DNA of 64,000 bases from Bacteroidales bacterium (GCA_021740625.1 JAIOZK010000006.1:103991-167990), one strand, 5' to 3'. Numbered from the stretch's first letter, positions 44,119-52,570 are shown. Numbers and translations are program-made. The notes: generated by a model not told the origin, from the letters alone.

Positions 44119-45027
44119 ATGAATCAATATAAGCTCAACAACCTCCGCGAACTCGAAGCCGAAAGCATCCACATCATCCGTGAAGTGGCGGCTGAATTTG
44201 AAAACCCCGTGATGTTGTATTCCATCGGGAAAGATTCTTCCGTGATGGTGAGACTGGCCGAAAAGGCCTTCTACCCCGGCAAAGTGCCTTTCCCCCTGAT
44301 GCACATCGATTCAAAATGGAAATTCAAAGAAATGACGGCCTTCCGGGATCGCTATGCAAAAGAAAACAACTGGGATCTCATCGTGCATTACAACAAGAAG
44401 GGATTTGAAGAAGGAGTGGGCCCCTTTTCCCACGGCAGCAAGGTACATACCGATATCATGAAGACCCAGGCCCTGCTGGAAGGACTGACCAAACATGGTT
44501 TCGATGCTGCTTTCGGAGGTGCCCGCCGCGACGAGGAAAAATCACGTGCCAAGGAAAGGGTATATTCTTTCCGCGACCGTTATCACCAGTGGGATCCCAA
44601 GAACCAGCGACCTGAATTGTGGAACATTTACAACGCAAGGGTTCACAAAGGAGAATCCATACGTGTGTTCCCCCTCAGCAACTGGACGGAACTGGACATC
44701 TGGCAGTATATCCGCCTGGAGGAAATCCCCATCGTACCCCTGTATTTTGCCAAAGAACGGCCCATTGTGGAATGGAGCAATGCCCTCATCATGGTGGATG
44801 ACGATCGCATGCCCAAAGAACTGGCCGACAAGGCCAGCATGCGCAAGATACGCTTCCGTACCCTGGGATGCTATCCCCTCACAGGTGCCGTGGAATCCGA
44901 AGCCGATACCGTAGAAAAGATCGTGGAAGAGATGATGACGGTGACCAAGTCGGAAAGGACGACGAGGGTGATTGATTTTGATCAGGAGGCGAGTATGGAG
45001 CAGAAGAAGCGAGAGGGGTATTTTTAG
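44119..45027 (+). CDS. cysD: Sulfate adenylyltransferase subunit 2
   Basis: PP-loop subunit forming adenosine 5'-phosphosulfate with CysN. I chose ATG at 44119 ([20 protein letters not shown], 302 residues). [20 protein letters not shown] is the PP-loop; [31 protein letters not shown] and [15 protein letters not shown] are family motifs. It is split from cysN by a four-helix-bundle cassette (45028-45712). Because assimilation genes for sulfite are absent here and cysC follows, PAPS for sulfated polysaccharide is a plausible end use. Confidence 0.95.
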   Translation: MNQYKLNNLRELEAESIHIIREVAAEFENPVMLYSIGKDSSVMVRLAEKAFYPGKVPFPLMHIDSKWKFKEMTAFRDRYAKENNWDLIVHYNKKGFEEGVGPFSHGSKVHTDIMKTQALLEGLTKHGFDAAFGGARRDEEKSRAKERVYSFRDRYHQWDPKNQRPELWNIYNARVHKGESIRVFPLSNWTELDIWQYIRLEEIPIVPLYFAKERPIVEWSNALIMVDDDRMPKELADKASMRKIRFRTLGCYPLTGAVESEADTVEKIVEEMMTVTKSERTTRVIDFDQEASMEQKKREGYF

Positions 45028-45126
45028 GTTCAAAGGCTCAGAAGTTCAAAAGTTCAGAAGTTCAGAAGCTCAAAGGCTCAGAAGCTCAAAGGCTCAGAAG
45101 CTCAAAGGCTCAGAAGCTCAAAGGCT
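45028..45126. repeat. AGTTCAAA/GGCTCAGA array, left flank of 4HB cassette 3
   Basis: 8-bp units GTTCAAAG, GCTCAGAA, GTTCAGAA, GCTCAAAG, later as a 16-bp dimer AAGGCTCAGAAGCTCA. Starts at the first base after the cysD TAG stop. Reverse-complement type of 45536-45712. Confidence 0.92.
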
Positions 45127-45134
45127 CAATAGAA

Positions 45135-45497
45135 ATGGCGACACATGAAACATTGGATATCTGGAAAATGTCGGTTGATCTGGTTGAATTAATCTATAAG
45201 TTGACCAGGCAGTTTCCATCCGAAGAAAGATATGGTCTTACGAATCAAATTAGAAGGTGCGCTGTTTCTATTCCATCTAACATTGCTGAAGGTTCGGCAA
45301 GACAGACAGATAAAGAAAATATACAATTTCTATACATTGCATTGGGTTCAATGACTGAACTCGAAACACAGTTGATCATTGCCAAACGCTTGAATTATAT
45401 TCAGGATGATTCTATTTTAAATCAGACCAAAATGATCAAAGCCAAAATGATCAATTATTTGAAATACCTTAAATCATTAAAAAATAAAAACCGATAG
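45135..45497 (+). CDS. Four-helix-bundle protein (23S IVP / S23 family)
   Basis: 120 residues, complete: HETLDIWKMSVDLVELIYKL, EERYGLTNQIRRCAVSIPSN then IAEGSARQTDKEN, QFLYIALGSMTELETQLII. About as similar to the 42094 protein as paralogues within one family. Inserted between cysD and cysNC, same direction, bracketed by inverted 8-bp arrays. Function unknown. Confidence 0.88.
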   Translation: MATHETLDIWKMSVDLVELIYKLTRQFPSEERYGLTNQIRRCAVSIPSNIAEGSARQTDKENIQFLYIALGSMTELETQLIIAKRLNYIQDDSILNQTKMIKAKMINYLKYLKSLKNKNR

Positions 45498-45535
45498 TCA
45501 TTCATACATCAGAAACTAAAAGCATCAAAATCGCT

Positions 45536-45712
45536 CAACTTTTAAACCTTTAAACTTCTGAACATTTGAACATTTGAACATTTGAACATTTGAACATTTG
45601 AACATTTGAACATTTGAACATTTGAACATTTGAACATTTGAACATTTGAACATTTGAACCTCTAAACCTCTGAACTTCTGAACATTTAAACCTTTGAACC
45701 TCTAAACCAACT
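45536..45712. repeat. GAACATTT array, right flank of 4HB cassette 3
   Basis: CTTTTAAACCTTTAAAC, then about twelve perfect GAACATTT units, then CTCTAAAC/CTCTGAAC variants, ending 9 bp before cysNC. The reverse complement (AAATGTTC, GTTCAGAA, GTTCAAAG) matches the left array. Confidence 0.95.
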
Positions 45713-45721
45713 ACCAACTTT

Positions 45722-47626
45722 ATGGATATAAAAGAATTTCTAGACCAGGATCAAAAAAAAGACCTGCTCAGGTTATTAACCGCAGGCTCAGTTGATGACG
45801 GCAAAAGCACATTGATAGGCCGTTTGCTTTTCGACAGCAAGAAACTCTACGAGGACCACCTCGCTGCTCTCGAGCGCGACAGCAAACGGGAAGGCCATGC
45901 AGGAGGCGATATTGATTACGCCCTCTTGCTCGATGGTTTGAAAGCCGAACGCGAACAAGGTATCACCATCGATGTAGCGTACCGCTATTTCTCAACCAAC
46001 AAAAGAAAGTTCATCATTGCCGATACGCCCGGACACGAGCAGTATACACGCAACATGATCACGGGGGGCTCCACGGCAAACCTGGCCATACTGCTGGTGG
46101 ATGCACGCCTCGGGGTGATCACACAGACCAAAAGGCATACTTTCCTGGTGAGCCTCCTGGGCATCAAACATGTGGTGGTGGCCATCAACAAAATGGATCT
46201 GGTGGATTACAGTCAGGAGGTATACGACAAGATCGTGGAAGACTACAAATCCTTTGTCACTTCCCTCGGCATTCCCGACATCAACTTCATCCCCCTTTCC
46301 GCCCTCAAAGGCGATAATGTGGTGGAAGTATCCGAAAGGATGCCCTGGTACCACGGCAAGAGCATGCTGGAATTCCTGGAAACAGTTCACGTAACCTCCG
46401 ACAGGAATTTCGAGGATGTGCGCTTCCCCGTGCAATATGTCATCCGCCCCGACCTGAAATACCGTGGCTTCGCCGGACGGGTATCCTCCGGTGTGATCAA
46501 CAAGGGTGACGAGGTGATGGTATTACCATCAAGGCAAAAGGCAAAAGTAAAAAGTATCGATACTTTTGATGGTGAACAGGAATTTGCCTTCCCGCCCCAA
46601 TCGGTCACTATCAGCCTCGACAGGGAGATCGATGTTTCCCGCGGCGAGATGCTGGTACCGCCCAACAATATCCCCCGCATCGAACGGCACTTCGAGGCCA
46701 TGCTGGTGTGGATGGATGAAAAACCCATGGATGCCTATACGCAGTTCTACATCAAGCAAACCACCAACAATACCAAAGCACGTATCGACAGGGTCCGTTT
46801 CAAGATCGACGTAAATACCCTGGAAAAGTCCGAAGCAGATCACTTCGAACTGAACGAAATCGGAAGGGTGGAAATGACCACGGTGAAACCCCTTTTCTTC
46901 GATCCCTACAAAAAGAACCACAACACAGGTTCCTTTGTCCTGATCGATCCCATCACACACAACACCGTAGCAGTGGGCATGATCCTGGACAAGATATCAA
47001 GCGAATCCTATTCACGACTCACAACTCACGATTCACAAAAAATCGTTAAAGGAGAATCCCTGGTGAGTCAAAAGGAAAGACAGAAGAGGTACAATCAAAA
47101 AGGCAGCACCCTCTGGATCACCGGCCTGCATGGCAGCGGCAAGAACGAGCTGGCCTACAGTCTGGAAAAAAGACTGTTTGACATGGGTGCAGTGACCATT
47201 TTGCTGGACGGCAAATCCGTGCGTTCAGGCCTCAGCAAGGAGTTGGATCATTCTCCTGCCGACCGGGCCGAACACCTCAGAAGGGTAGCCCATATCTGCA
47301 AGATGTTGAACGAACAGGGCATCATCACCATTTGTTCTTTCGTATCACCGGATGAAAATATCAGGCAACAGGTGGCAGAGATCATTGGAAAAGATAATTT
47401 CAAGCTCATCCACCTCAAATCCGATTTTGCTTTTGCTAAAAAGAACGACAAATACGGACTCTACGAACTCGCCGAAGCAGGCAAACTCAAGCATATGCCC
47501 GGCTATGACTCCACCTATGAAGAACCCGCCTCCGCGGATATCACCATTTCAGCGGAAGAGAACGGGAAGAATGTGGAAGGGATTTTGGAGAAACTGGCGG
47601 AATGGAGGGTATTTCCTAGGGAGTAG
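45722..47626 (+). CDS. cysN: CysN GTPase subunit of sulfate adenylyltransferase fused to a degenerate CysC
   Basis: Residues 1-430 are the CysN GTPase: [17 protein letters not shown] (G1), [13 protein letters not shown] (G3), [10 protein letters not shown] (G4), followed by two beta-barrel domains. Residues about 455-634 resemble APS kinase, but the P-loop is [14 protein letters not shown] (Asn for Ser/Thr) and the substrate Asp-containing DGDNVR reads [10 protein letters not shown], so this domain is probably inactive as a kinase. A 28-bp repeat (TTCACGACTCACAAC type) encodes part of the linker, [12 protein letters not shown] separate intact cysC is downstream at 50149. The fusion may have kept a structural or channeling role. 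Confidence 0.92.
   Translation: MDIKEFLDQDQKKDLLRLLTAGSVDDGKSTLIGRLLFDSKKLYEDHLAALERDSKREGHAGGDIDYALLLDGLKAEREQGITIDVAYRYFSTNKRKFIIADTPGHEQYTRNMITGGSTANLAILLVDARLGVITQTKRHTFLVSLLGIKHVVVAINKMDLVDYSQEVYDKIVEDYKSFVTSLGIPDINFIPLSALKGDNVVEVSERMPWYHGKSMLEFLETVHVTSDRNFEDVRFPVQYVIRPDLKYRGFAGRVSSGVINKGDEVMVLPSRQKAKVKSIDTFDGEQEFAFPPQSVTISLDREIDVSRGEMLVPPNNIPRIERHFEAMLVWMDEKPMDAYTQFYIKQTTNNTKARIDRVRFKIDVNTLEKSEADHFELNEIGRVEMTTVKPLFFDPYKKNHNTGSFVLIDPITHNTVAVGMILDKISSESYSRLTTHDSQKIVKGESLVSQKERQKRYNQKGSTLWITGLHGSGKNELAYSLEKRLFDMGAVTILLDGKSVRSGLSKELDHSPADRAEHLRRVAHICKMLNEQGIITICSFVSPDENIRQQVAEIIGKDNFKLIHLKSDFAFAKKNDKYGLYELAEAGKLKHMPGYDSTYEEPASADITISAEENGKNVEGILEKLAEWRVFPRE
47009..47036. repeat. 7-bp array inside cysN, between GTPase and CysC-like domains
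   Basis: TATTCACGACTCACAACTCA and CGATTCAC: four TCACRAY units, similar to intergenic 42481-42594 and 50114-50142, here coding for the interdomain linker. Confidence 0.75.
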
Positions 47627-47716
47627 AGGTTGGAGATTAGAGATTACAGATTACAGATTTCAGATTACAGATTACAGATTACAGATTACAGATTGCAGAT
47701 TGCAGATTGCAGATTA
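47627..47716. repeat. AGATTAC array, left flank of 4HB cassette 4
   Basis: About ten 7-bp units AGATTAC/AGATTTC/AGATTGC starting directly after the cysN TAG stop. Reverse complement of 48149-48224. Confidence 0.95.
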
Positions 47717-47755
47717 AGCAAATAGCAGTAATAATTACCAAAACACCAAGAAAAC

Positions 47756-48139
47756 ATGAAAATTAATAGATTTGAAGATCTTGAAATATGGCAGGAAGCC
47801 AGGGAGTTATGCAAGACTCTTTTCAGGATCACATCCAGAGAACCTTTTTCAAAAGATTACAAATTTAAAAGCCAGATAATGAGTTCATCGGGTTCGGTTA
47901 TGGACAATATAGCAGAGGGATACGAAAGAGACGGGACAAAAGAATTCATCCAATTCCTGAGCATTGCCAAAGGTTCCTGCGGCGAAACCCGATCCCAAAG
48001 CTACAGGGCTCATGACTTTGGCTATATAGAAAAGCAACAATTAGAACTACTGCTCGAAAAAACCATTCTGCTGGGAAGATCCATTTCTGGCTTTATGAAT
48101 TATCTAAAAAACAGTAAATTCAAAGGAAGAAAATTCTAA
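47756..48139 (+). CDS. Four-helix-bundle protein (23S IVP / S23 family), divergent subtype
   Basis: 127 residues, complete: FEDLEIWQEARELCKTLFRI, KFKSQIMSSSGSVMDNIAEG, YERDGTKEFIQFLSIAKGSC, GETRSQSYRAHDFGYI. It is a distinct branch from the 42094/45135 proteins (GSVMDNIAEG instead of SIPSNIAEG). Located between cysN and the SLC13 transporter gene, same direction, bracketed by inverted AGATTAC arrays. Function unknown. Confidence 0.87.
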   Translation: MKINRFEDLEIWQEARELCKTLFRITSREPFSKDYKFKSQIMSSSGSVMDNIAEGYERDGTKEFIQFLSIAKGSCGETRSQSYRAHDFGYIEKQQLELLLEKTILLGRSISGFMNYLKNSKFKGRKF

Positions 48140-48148
48140 CAAGCAACC

Positions 48149-48224
48149 CCCAATCTGTAATCTGCAATCTGTAATCTGTAATCTGTAATCTGTAATCTGT
48201 AATCTGTAATCTGTAATCTGTAAT
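48149..48224. repeat. CTGTAAT array, right flank of 4HB cassette 4
   Basis: About ten 7-bp units ATCTGTA. The inner boundary reads CAACCCCCAATCTGTAATCT, nearly the same as the junction at 50063-50085, where no gene is present. Confidence 0.95.
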
Positions 48225-48242
48225 AAAAACAGCACTTAACAC

Positions 48243-50027
48243 ATGACCCTCGACCAAGCCATCGTCATCCTCGTCATCCTCTTCATCATCCTCTCCCTCT
48301 ATTTCAACTGGGTGGGGCCGGGATTTACGTTTACCATCGGCGTGATCGTGCTGGGTATCTTCGGAGTGCTGACACCCGGTGAGATCTTAAGCGGCTTTTC
48401 CAATGAACAGATAGCCGTGATCGTGATCCTTTTGATCATCGGTGATACCATACGACGATCAGCCATGCTGGATGTAGTGTTCGGGAAATATTTCAGGGAC
48501 AATCTGTCTTTCAGGAATTATCTCCTGCGGATGACCACCCTGGTAGCCGGCTTTTCGGCATTTTTGAACAACACCCCCCTGGTGGCCATCCTCATGCCCA
48601 ATGTGCATGCCTGGGGAAAAAAGAACAATATTTCACCATCCAAATTATTGATACCATTATCTTTTGCTGCAATACTCGGCGGTTGCCTGACACTTATCGG
48701 CACATCCACCAACCTGGTGGTGAACGGACTGGTGGCCGAGCAGGATGTTTTTCCCGGTTTTAAATCGCTGAACATATTTGATTTTACATACGTGGGACTG
48801 CCCATGGCTGTGATCGGGATACTATACCTGGTATTTTTCAGCAAAAAAATCCTGCCCGATAAAAAAGATGTGCTGGAAGATTTCTCCAGAAAACAACGCG
48901 AATACATGGTGGAAGTGCGGGTGAAATCTTCTTCCAAACTCAGCGGCAAAAGCATTGAGGAAGCGGGTCTGCGTAATCTGCCCGGCTTGTTCCTGGTGGA
49001 GATTCGTCGCAATGATATCACCCTGCCCGCCGTTTCACCCAATACCCGGATCCTGGAGGAAGACGTAATGTACTTTGCCGGGGAAACACAGACCATTGCC
49101 GAACTGGTCAATGAAAAGAACGGTCTGCAACTCTCGCAAATGGGCATGTACTCAAAAAAGGAACATACCGAATTGCTGGAAGTGGTAGTCTCCTACAATT
49201 CTACCCTCATCGGCAAGATCGTGCGAGAATCCAATTTCCGGGCCCGCTTCGATGCGGCCATCATCGCCATCCACCGCAACGGGGAAAAGATCAGCGGCAA
49301 AATCGGCGATGTGAAGCTCATGGCCGGGGATGTATTGTTGCTGTTGGCCGGGGATGACTTCAGGAACCATTACCGGGAAACCAACGAATTCTATCTCATC
49401 AGCAAAGTGAAAGAATTCAACAAACCCAATGTCTTCAACAACTACTTTTTGATCGGGGGCACCATTGCGGCAATCCTTGTGGCTGCTTTCAAACTAACGA
49501 GCCTCTTTATCTCCCTCACCATATTGCTCTCACTCATCATGATCCTGAAGATCAATTCACCCAAAAACATTGCACGCAGCATCGACTTCAACCTCATCAT
49601 CGTCATCGCACTGGCCTTGGCCCTGGGCACGGCCATGATCAAGACCGGCGTAGCCGCAGGGCTGGCTCATTTTACTTTTGGGGTGCTGAAACCTTTCGGC
49701 ATCATCGGCATCATGGCGGGTGTTTACCTCATCACCACCCTGCTGGGCGCCCTGGTCACCAACAAAGCTGCCGTGGCACTCATTTTACCTGTAGCCCTCA
49801 CCCTGGCCCTGGAAATGGGCCTGGACCCGCGACCCTTTGCCCTGCTGGTCGCCTTCGCCGGCGCCGCCAGCTTCCTCACCCCCATCGGCTATCAGACCAA
49901 CCTCATGGTTTACGGCCCGGGCGGCTATAACTTCCGGGACTTCCTGCGGATCGGTGCACCGCTGACGGTGATCTACCTGGTGGGGACGGTTTTGATATTG
50001 GTTTGGCAGTTTGGATTGCATCTATAG
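48243..50027 (+). CDS. SLC13-family anion (probable sulfate) transporter with TrkA-C domains
   Basis: 594 residues with about 11 membrane segments in two halves and two TrkA-C/RCK domains between them (about 215-385: RVKSSSKLSGKSIEEAGLRN, VVVSYNSTLIGKIVRESNFR). Family motifs AFLNNTPLVAILMP, LTLIGTSTNLVVNGL and LVTNKAAVALILP, LTPIGYQTNLMVYGPG are intact. The position between cysN and cysC indicates sulfate uptake for APS/PAPS synthesis. Confidence 0.92.
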   Translation: MTLDQAIVILVILFIILSLYFNWVGPGFTFTIGVIVLGIFGVLTPGEILSGFSNEQIAVIVILLIIGDTIRRSAMLDVVFGKYFRDNLSFRNYLLRMTTLVAGFSAFLNNTPLVAILMPNVHAWGKKNNISPSKLLIPLSFAAILGGCLTLIGTSTNLVVNGLVAEQDVFPGFKSLNIFDFTYVGLPMAVIGILYLVFFSKKILPDKKDVLEDFSRKQREYMVEVRVKSSSKLSGKSIEEAGLRNLPGLFLVEIRRNDITLPAVSPNTRILEEDVMYFAGETQTIAELVNEKNGLQLSQMGMYSKKEHTELLEVVVSYNSTLIGKIVRESNFRARFDAAIIAIHRNGEKISGKIGDVKLMAGDVLLLLAGDDFRNHYRETNEFYLISKVKEFNKPNVFNNYFLIGGTIAAILVAAFKLTSLFISLTILLSLIMILKINSPKNIARSIDFNLIIVIALALALGTAMIKTGVAAGLAHFTFGVLKPFGIIGIMAGVYLITTLLGALVTNKAAVALILPVALTLALEMGLDPRPFALLVAFAGAASFLTPIGYQTNLMVYGPGGYNFRDFLRIGAPLTVIYLVGTVLILVWQFGLHL

Positions 50028-50096
50028 GTATTACAGATTACAGATTACAGATTACAGATTGCCAAACCCCCAATCTGTAATCTGTAATCTGTAATC
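50028..50096. repeat. Empty inverted AGATTAC arrays (no gene between)
   Basis: Left AGATTAC units (50028-50060), a 10-bp spacer GCCAAACCCC, and right ATCTGTA units (50071-50096). Starts directly after the SLC13 TAG stop. Same units and same AACCCCC junction as cassette 4 at 47627-48224. Confidence 0.93.
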
Positions 50097-50113
50097 AAAT
50101 ACACCTCCTCCCA

Positions 50114-50142
50114 CCATTCACAATTCACAATTCACGATTCAC
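50114..50142. repeat. Short ATTCACA array before cysC
   Basis: Four 7-bp units ATTCACA/ATTCACG ending 6 bp before the cysC ATG. Confidence 0.8.
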
Positions 50143-50148
50143 AAGCAT

Positions 50149-50751
50149 ATGAGCAAAGCAACAAACATCCACCCCGTTTTCCACCAGATCCTCACCCGCG
50201 CCGACAAGGAGAAATTCCTCAAGCAGCGCTCCTGTGTGATCTGGATGACGGGGCTGAGCGGCAGCGGCAAAACAACCATTGCCCGCCACATCGAAATAGA
50301 ACTGAACAAAAGAGGCCACCTCACCCAGGTGCTCGACGGCGACAACATACGTACCGGCATCAACAACAACCTGGGCTTTACCGAGGAAGACCGCATCGAG
50401 AACATCCGGCGCATCGCCGAAGTCTCCAGGCTCTTTGTCGACTGCGGGGTGATCTGCATCAACAGCTTCATCAGCCCCACCCGGGAGATCCGCCACATGG
50501 CCATGGACATCATCGGCCGCGACGATTTCATCGAAGTCTTCGTAAACGCACCCCTGGAAATTTGTGAGCAAAGAGATGTAAAAGGCCTCTACCAGAAAGC
50601 CCGGGAAGGAAAGATCAAGAACTTTACGGGGATTGACGCTCCCTTTGAAAAGCCGGAGAATCCTCAGATTGAGCTCCTTACAGGGAAGCAGAGTATTGCG
50701 GAGAGTATGGGGGTGGCGTTGGAGTATATTATTCCGAGGGTTAGTTACTGA
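50149..50751 (+). CDS. cysC: Adenylylsulfate kinase
   Basis: Phosphorylates APS to PAPS, the sulfuryl donor. The 200 residues contain an intact P-loop GLSGSGKTTIARHIE (around 34-48), substrate loop VLDGDNIRTGINNNLGFTEE, and lid FVNAPLEICEQRDVKGLYQK. It is last in the cysD-cysN-transporter-cysC series and probably supplies the kinase activity that the CysN fusion has lost. The repeat at 50752 begins at its stop codon. Confidence 0.95.
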   Translation: MSKATNIHPVFHQILTRADKEKFLKQRSCVIWMTGLSGSGKTTIARHIEIELNKRGHLTQVLDGDNIRTGINNNLGFTEEDRIENIRRIAEVSRLFVDCGVICINSFISPTREIRHMAMDIIGRDDFIEVFVNAPLEICEQRDVKGLYQKAREGKIKNFTGIDAPFEKPENPQIELLTGKQSIAESMGVALEYIIPRVSY

Positions 50752-50890
50752 GGTGAACTTAGCGAACGTAGCGAATTTAGCGAACCAAGCGAACCAAGCG
50801 AACCAAGCGAATCAAGCGAATCAAGCGAACCAAGCGAATCAAGCGAATCAAGCGAATCAAGCGAACCAAGCGAACGAAGCGAACGAAGAG
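50752..50890. repeat. 9-bp array AGCGAACCA / AGCGAATCA
   Basis: About 14 units of AGCGAACCA and AGCGAATCA starting directly at the cysC stop. The 9-bp unit keeps all frames open, which creates an artificial NQANQA-type reading frame. The gap 50891-51517 holds an empty 9-bp-family pair, a REP-like element and repeat A, but no gene I can support. Confidence 0.92.
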
Positions 50891-50995
50891 ATGGTGAGAA
50901 GACAGCGATGAGAGCACTAAATCTACCAATGCTATGCACCTCTGTAGCTTTGTGTGAAATCATTCATGTAAATTATTGTGATTCGTGGATAAATA

Positions 50996-51057
50996 ATTAG
51001 ATCAATTCGATTAATTCGATGAAAAAAATCATCAGATGACCATCATCTAATTTATCG
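50996..51057. repeat. Empty inverted AATTAGATC arrays, element E1
   Basis: Left AATTAGATCAATTCGATTAA and right CATCATCTAATTTATCG with a spacer of about 20 bp holding ATCATCAGATGACC. First of the 9-bp family that occupies the rest of the window. Confidence 0.85.
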
Positions 51058-51058
51058 C

Positions 51059-51195
51059 CTTGCCTACCGGCCTTGCTCCGCCGAAGCTATGCGAAGGCGA
51101 TGCAGGCAGGAATTTTTTCACGCAAAGCCACAGAAACGCGAAGTTTTGATTAATCCATCAATAACATATTGTTATTTAGACATTAACGCAGCATA
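51059..51195. repeat. REP-like GC palindrome plus conserved tail
   Basis: CTTGCCTACCGGCCTTGCTC, CGAAGCTATGCGAAGGCGAT, GCAGGCAGGAATTTTTTCAC and a tail TTTTGATTAATCCATCAATA. Recurs at 52925-53070 and 54110-54255, and without the tail at 59862-59942, 61393-61450 and 63672-63770, in both orientations. Confidence 0.9.
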
Positions 51196-51202
51196 ACACC
51201 AA

Positions 51203-51390
51203 ACACCAAACAATTTAACACAACATTAACTTGACAAACCCAAAATAATGAGTAAATTTGTTACTCAATCTTTATCCAGCCTGCTGATACATTGTGTTTC
51301 AGCAATCCCTGCTAGCCCCGGCGCATATGGGAGTGAAGGGGCAGAGCTGTGGGAAACCGGATGCTGGAAGTTAGAAGCTGGAAATTTGAT
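51203..51390. repeat. 190-bp repeat A, contains promoter/operator
   Basis: About 85-90 percent similar by eye to 57632-57826 (repeat B). It includes TTGACA (51231), TAAATTTG (51253-51260) and the operator GAGTAAATTTGTTACTC (51250-51266), then a segment AACCGGATGCTGGAAGTTAG that also recurs near 52104. No credible gene follows within the repeat; the short ORF at 51248 is not conserved in copy B. Confidence 0.8.
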
Positions 51391-51517
51391 CCCGATAACT
51401 ATCGGAATTATCGGATCGTGGACAGACAGCAAACAAAAAATAACTTGCAAAAACACAAAGAAGCAATTAACTTTGTAAGTAGCAGAAGGTTTGATAAATT
51501 AGATTGAGAATATTCAT

Positions 51518-51754
51518 ATGCCTGAGATTTTTCGGAAATTTGGTTTTGTTTTTTTCTTTTATTCAAATGAAGGACAAGAACCTATGCATGTTCATGTGAG
51601 GAAAGCCGGTGGATTTGCAAAATTCTGGATTGAACCGGTAGAACTGGATTTTTCTCAAGGAATGAAAGTTGGAGATATTAAAAGGGCTGAAGAACTCGTT
51701 TATGAGCATATAGAACTTATAAAAGAAAAGTGGAATGAAGTACATGGTAGCTGA
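51518..51754 (+). CDS. DUF4160-domain protein
   Basis: 78 residues: MPEIFRKFGFVFFFYSNEGQ, EPMHVHVRKAGGFAKFWIEP is typical of DUF4160, often found with DUF2442 as a putative toxin-antitoxin-like pair. The function of either is not established. It overlaps the DUF2442 gene by 20 bp. First gene of the toxin-antitoxin region. Confidence 0.85.
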   Translation: MPEIFRKFGFVFFFYSNEGQEPMHVHVRKAGGFAKFWIEPVELDFSQGMKVGDIKRAEELVYEHIELIKEKWNEVHGS

Positions 51755-51989
51755 ATTGATGTTCAAAGCAGTGAGAGCCTGGTATGAGAATGGTAAGATT
51801 TGTATCATGTTATCTGATCATAAAGAAATCAGGTTTCCTGTAACTTTAAATAAAAAATTAAGAAATGCGCCAGTTGAAAAGCTGACAAATATTGAATTAA
51901 TTTGTGAAGGAACAGGATTGCGTTGGCCTGATCTGGATGAGGATTTATCAGTTACCGGAATAATTGAAGGGAGGTATGGAAAAATTTAA
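51735..51989 (+). CDS. DUF2442-domain protein
   Basis: 84 residues (75-81 if the second Met at 51744 or later is used). Core AVRAWYENGKICIMLSDHKE, IRFPVTLNKKLRNA, ICEGTGLRWPDLDEDLSVTG fits DUF2442. Overlaps DUF4160, so the two are translated together and probably form one module. Confidence 0.85.
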   Translation: MKYMVAELMFKAVRAWYENGKICIMLSDHKEIRFPVTLNKKLRNAPVEKLTNIELICEGTGLRWPDLDEDLSVTGIIEGRYGKI

Positions 51990-52208
51990 ATACCTTGTAA
52001 GTCTCGAAACACAATGCACTAAACAAGAAACTCCATTAAGAAAATAATCAACAGTGCAGGCGGGGTAAACTAGACACAGAAAAAAAGGCGAAGCTGTGAA
52101 AAACCGGATGCTGGAAGTTAGAAGCTGGAGGTTAGAAGCTGGAAATTTGATCCTGGATACCCATTCAAAAGTTTAGTAAATCCCATTCGTGTAAATCTGT
52201 GTAATTCG

Positions 52209-52262
52209 TGGATAAAAAATTAGATCAATTCGATTAATTTGATGATAAAAAAATTCGATGAT
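52209..52262. repeat. Left array of cassette with MntA/HepT (E2)
   Basis: AATTAGATCAATTCGATTAA, TTTGATGATAAA and AATTCGATGATAA. The matching right array is at 52898-52924. The region 51990-52208 also carries a partial copy of the AACCGGATGCTGGAAGTTAG segment. Confidence 0.85.
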
Positions 52263-52273
52263 AATTTATTATG

Positions 52274-52281
52274 TAACTTTA
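52274..52281 (+). promoter_or_regulatory. -7 box candidate TAACTTTA of the MntA cassette
   Basis: TAACTTTA ends 4 bp before the ATG at 52286, so a transcript from it would have almost no leader. Similar boxes precede the other cassettes (53165, 54488, 55341, 57901, 60314, 61620, 62366). Confidence 0.45.
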
Positions 52282-52285
52282 TAAT

Positions 52286-52570
52286 ATGCAAAACATCGAA
52301 TCAATAAAAGAAAAAATAATACCCATATTGACCAAATACGCGATTCACCAGGCTTCCATTGTGGGTTCTTTTGCTACAGGCGATCAAACTGAGAATAGCG
52401 ATGTTGACCTTATTGTGAAAATTGACGAACAAATTAGTCTGTTGACATTTGCAAAAATTAAAATTGAACTGGAAGAAGCTCTTAACAGAAAGGTTGACCT
52501 GATCGAAAGATCTGCGGTTAAACCATCATTAAAAAATTACCTTACCAAAAACGAAATAGCTGTAATCTAG
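52286..52570 (+). CDS. MntA-type minimal nucleotidyltransferase (antitoxin)
   Basis: 94 residues with the active-site motif IVGSFATGDQTENSDVDLIV (GS-x-DxD). MNT proteins of the MntA type inactivate the HEPN partner by adenylylation. The stop codon TAG overlaps the GTG start of the HEPN gene. Complete. Confidence 0.9.
   Translation: MQNIESIKEKIIPILTKYAIHQASIVGSFATGDQTENSDVDLIVKIDEQISLLTFAKIKIELEEALNRKVDLIERSAVKPSLKNYLTKNEIAVI

Noticed and set aside
42094..48139. Diversity-generating retroelement accessory (Avd) genes
   Set aside because: Avd proteins also are four-helix bundles, but no reverse transcriptase, template repeat or variable repeat is visible in the window.
50633..50963. ORFs with NQANQA or SLDSLDSL repeats
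   Set aside because: Unit length of 9 bp keeps all frames open; the array is at the cysC stop and is not likely to be translated as a gene.
51248..51478. 76-residue ORF in repeat A
   Set aside because: The frame is not kept in repeat B (57632-57826); the segment is better read as promoter/operator and remnant.
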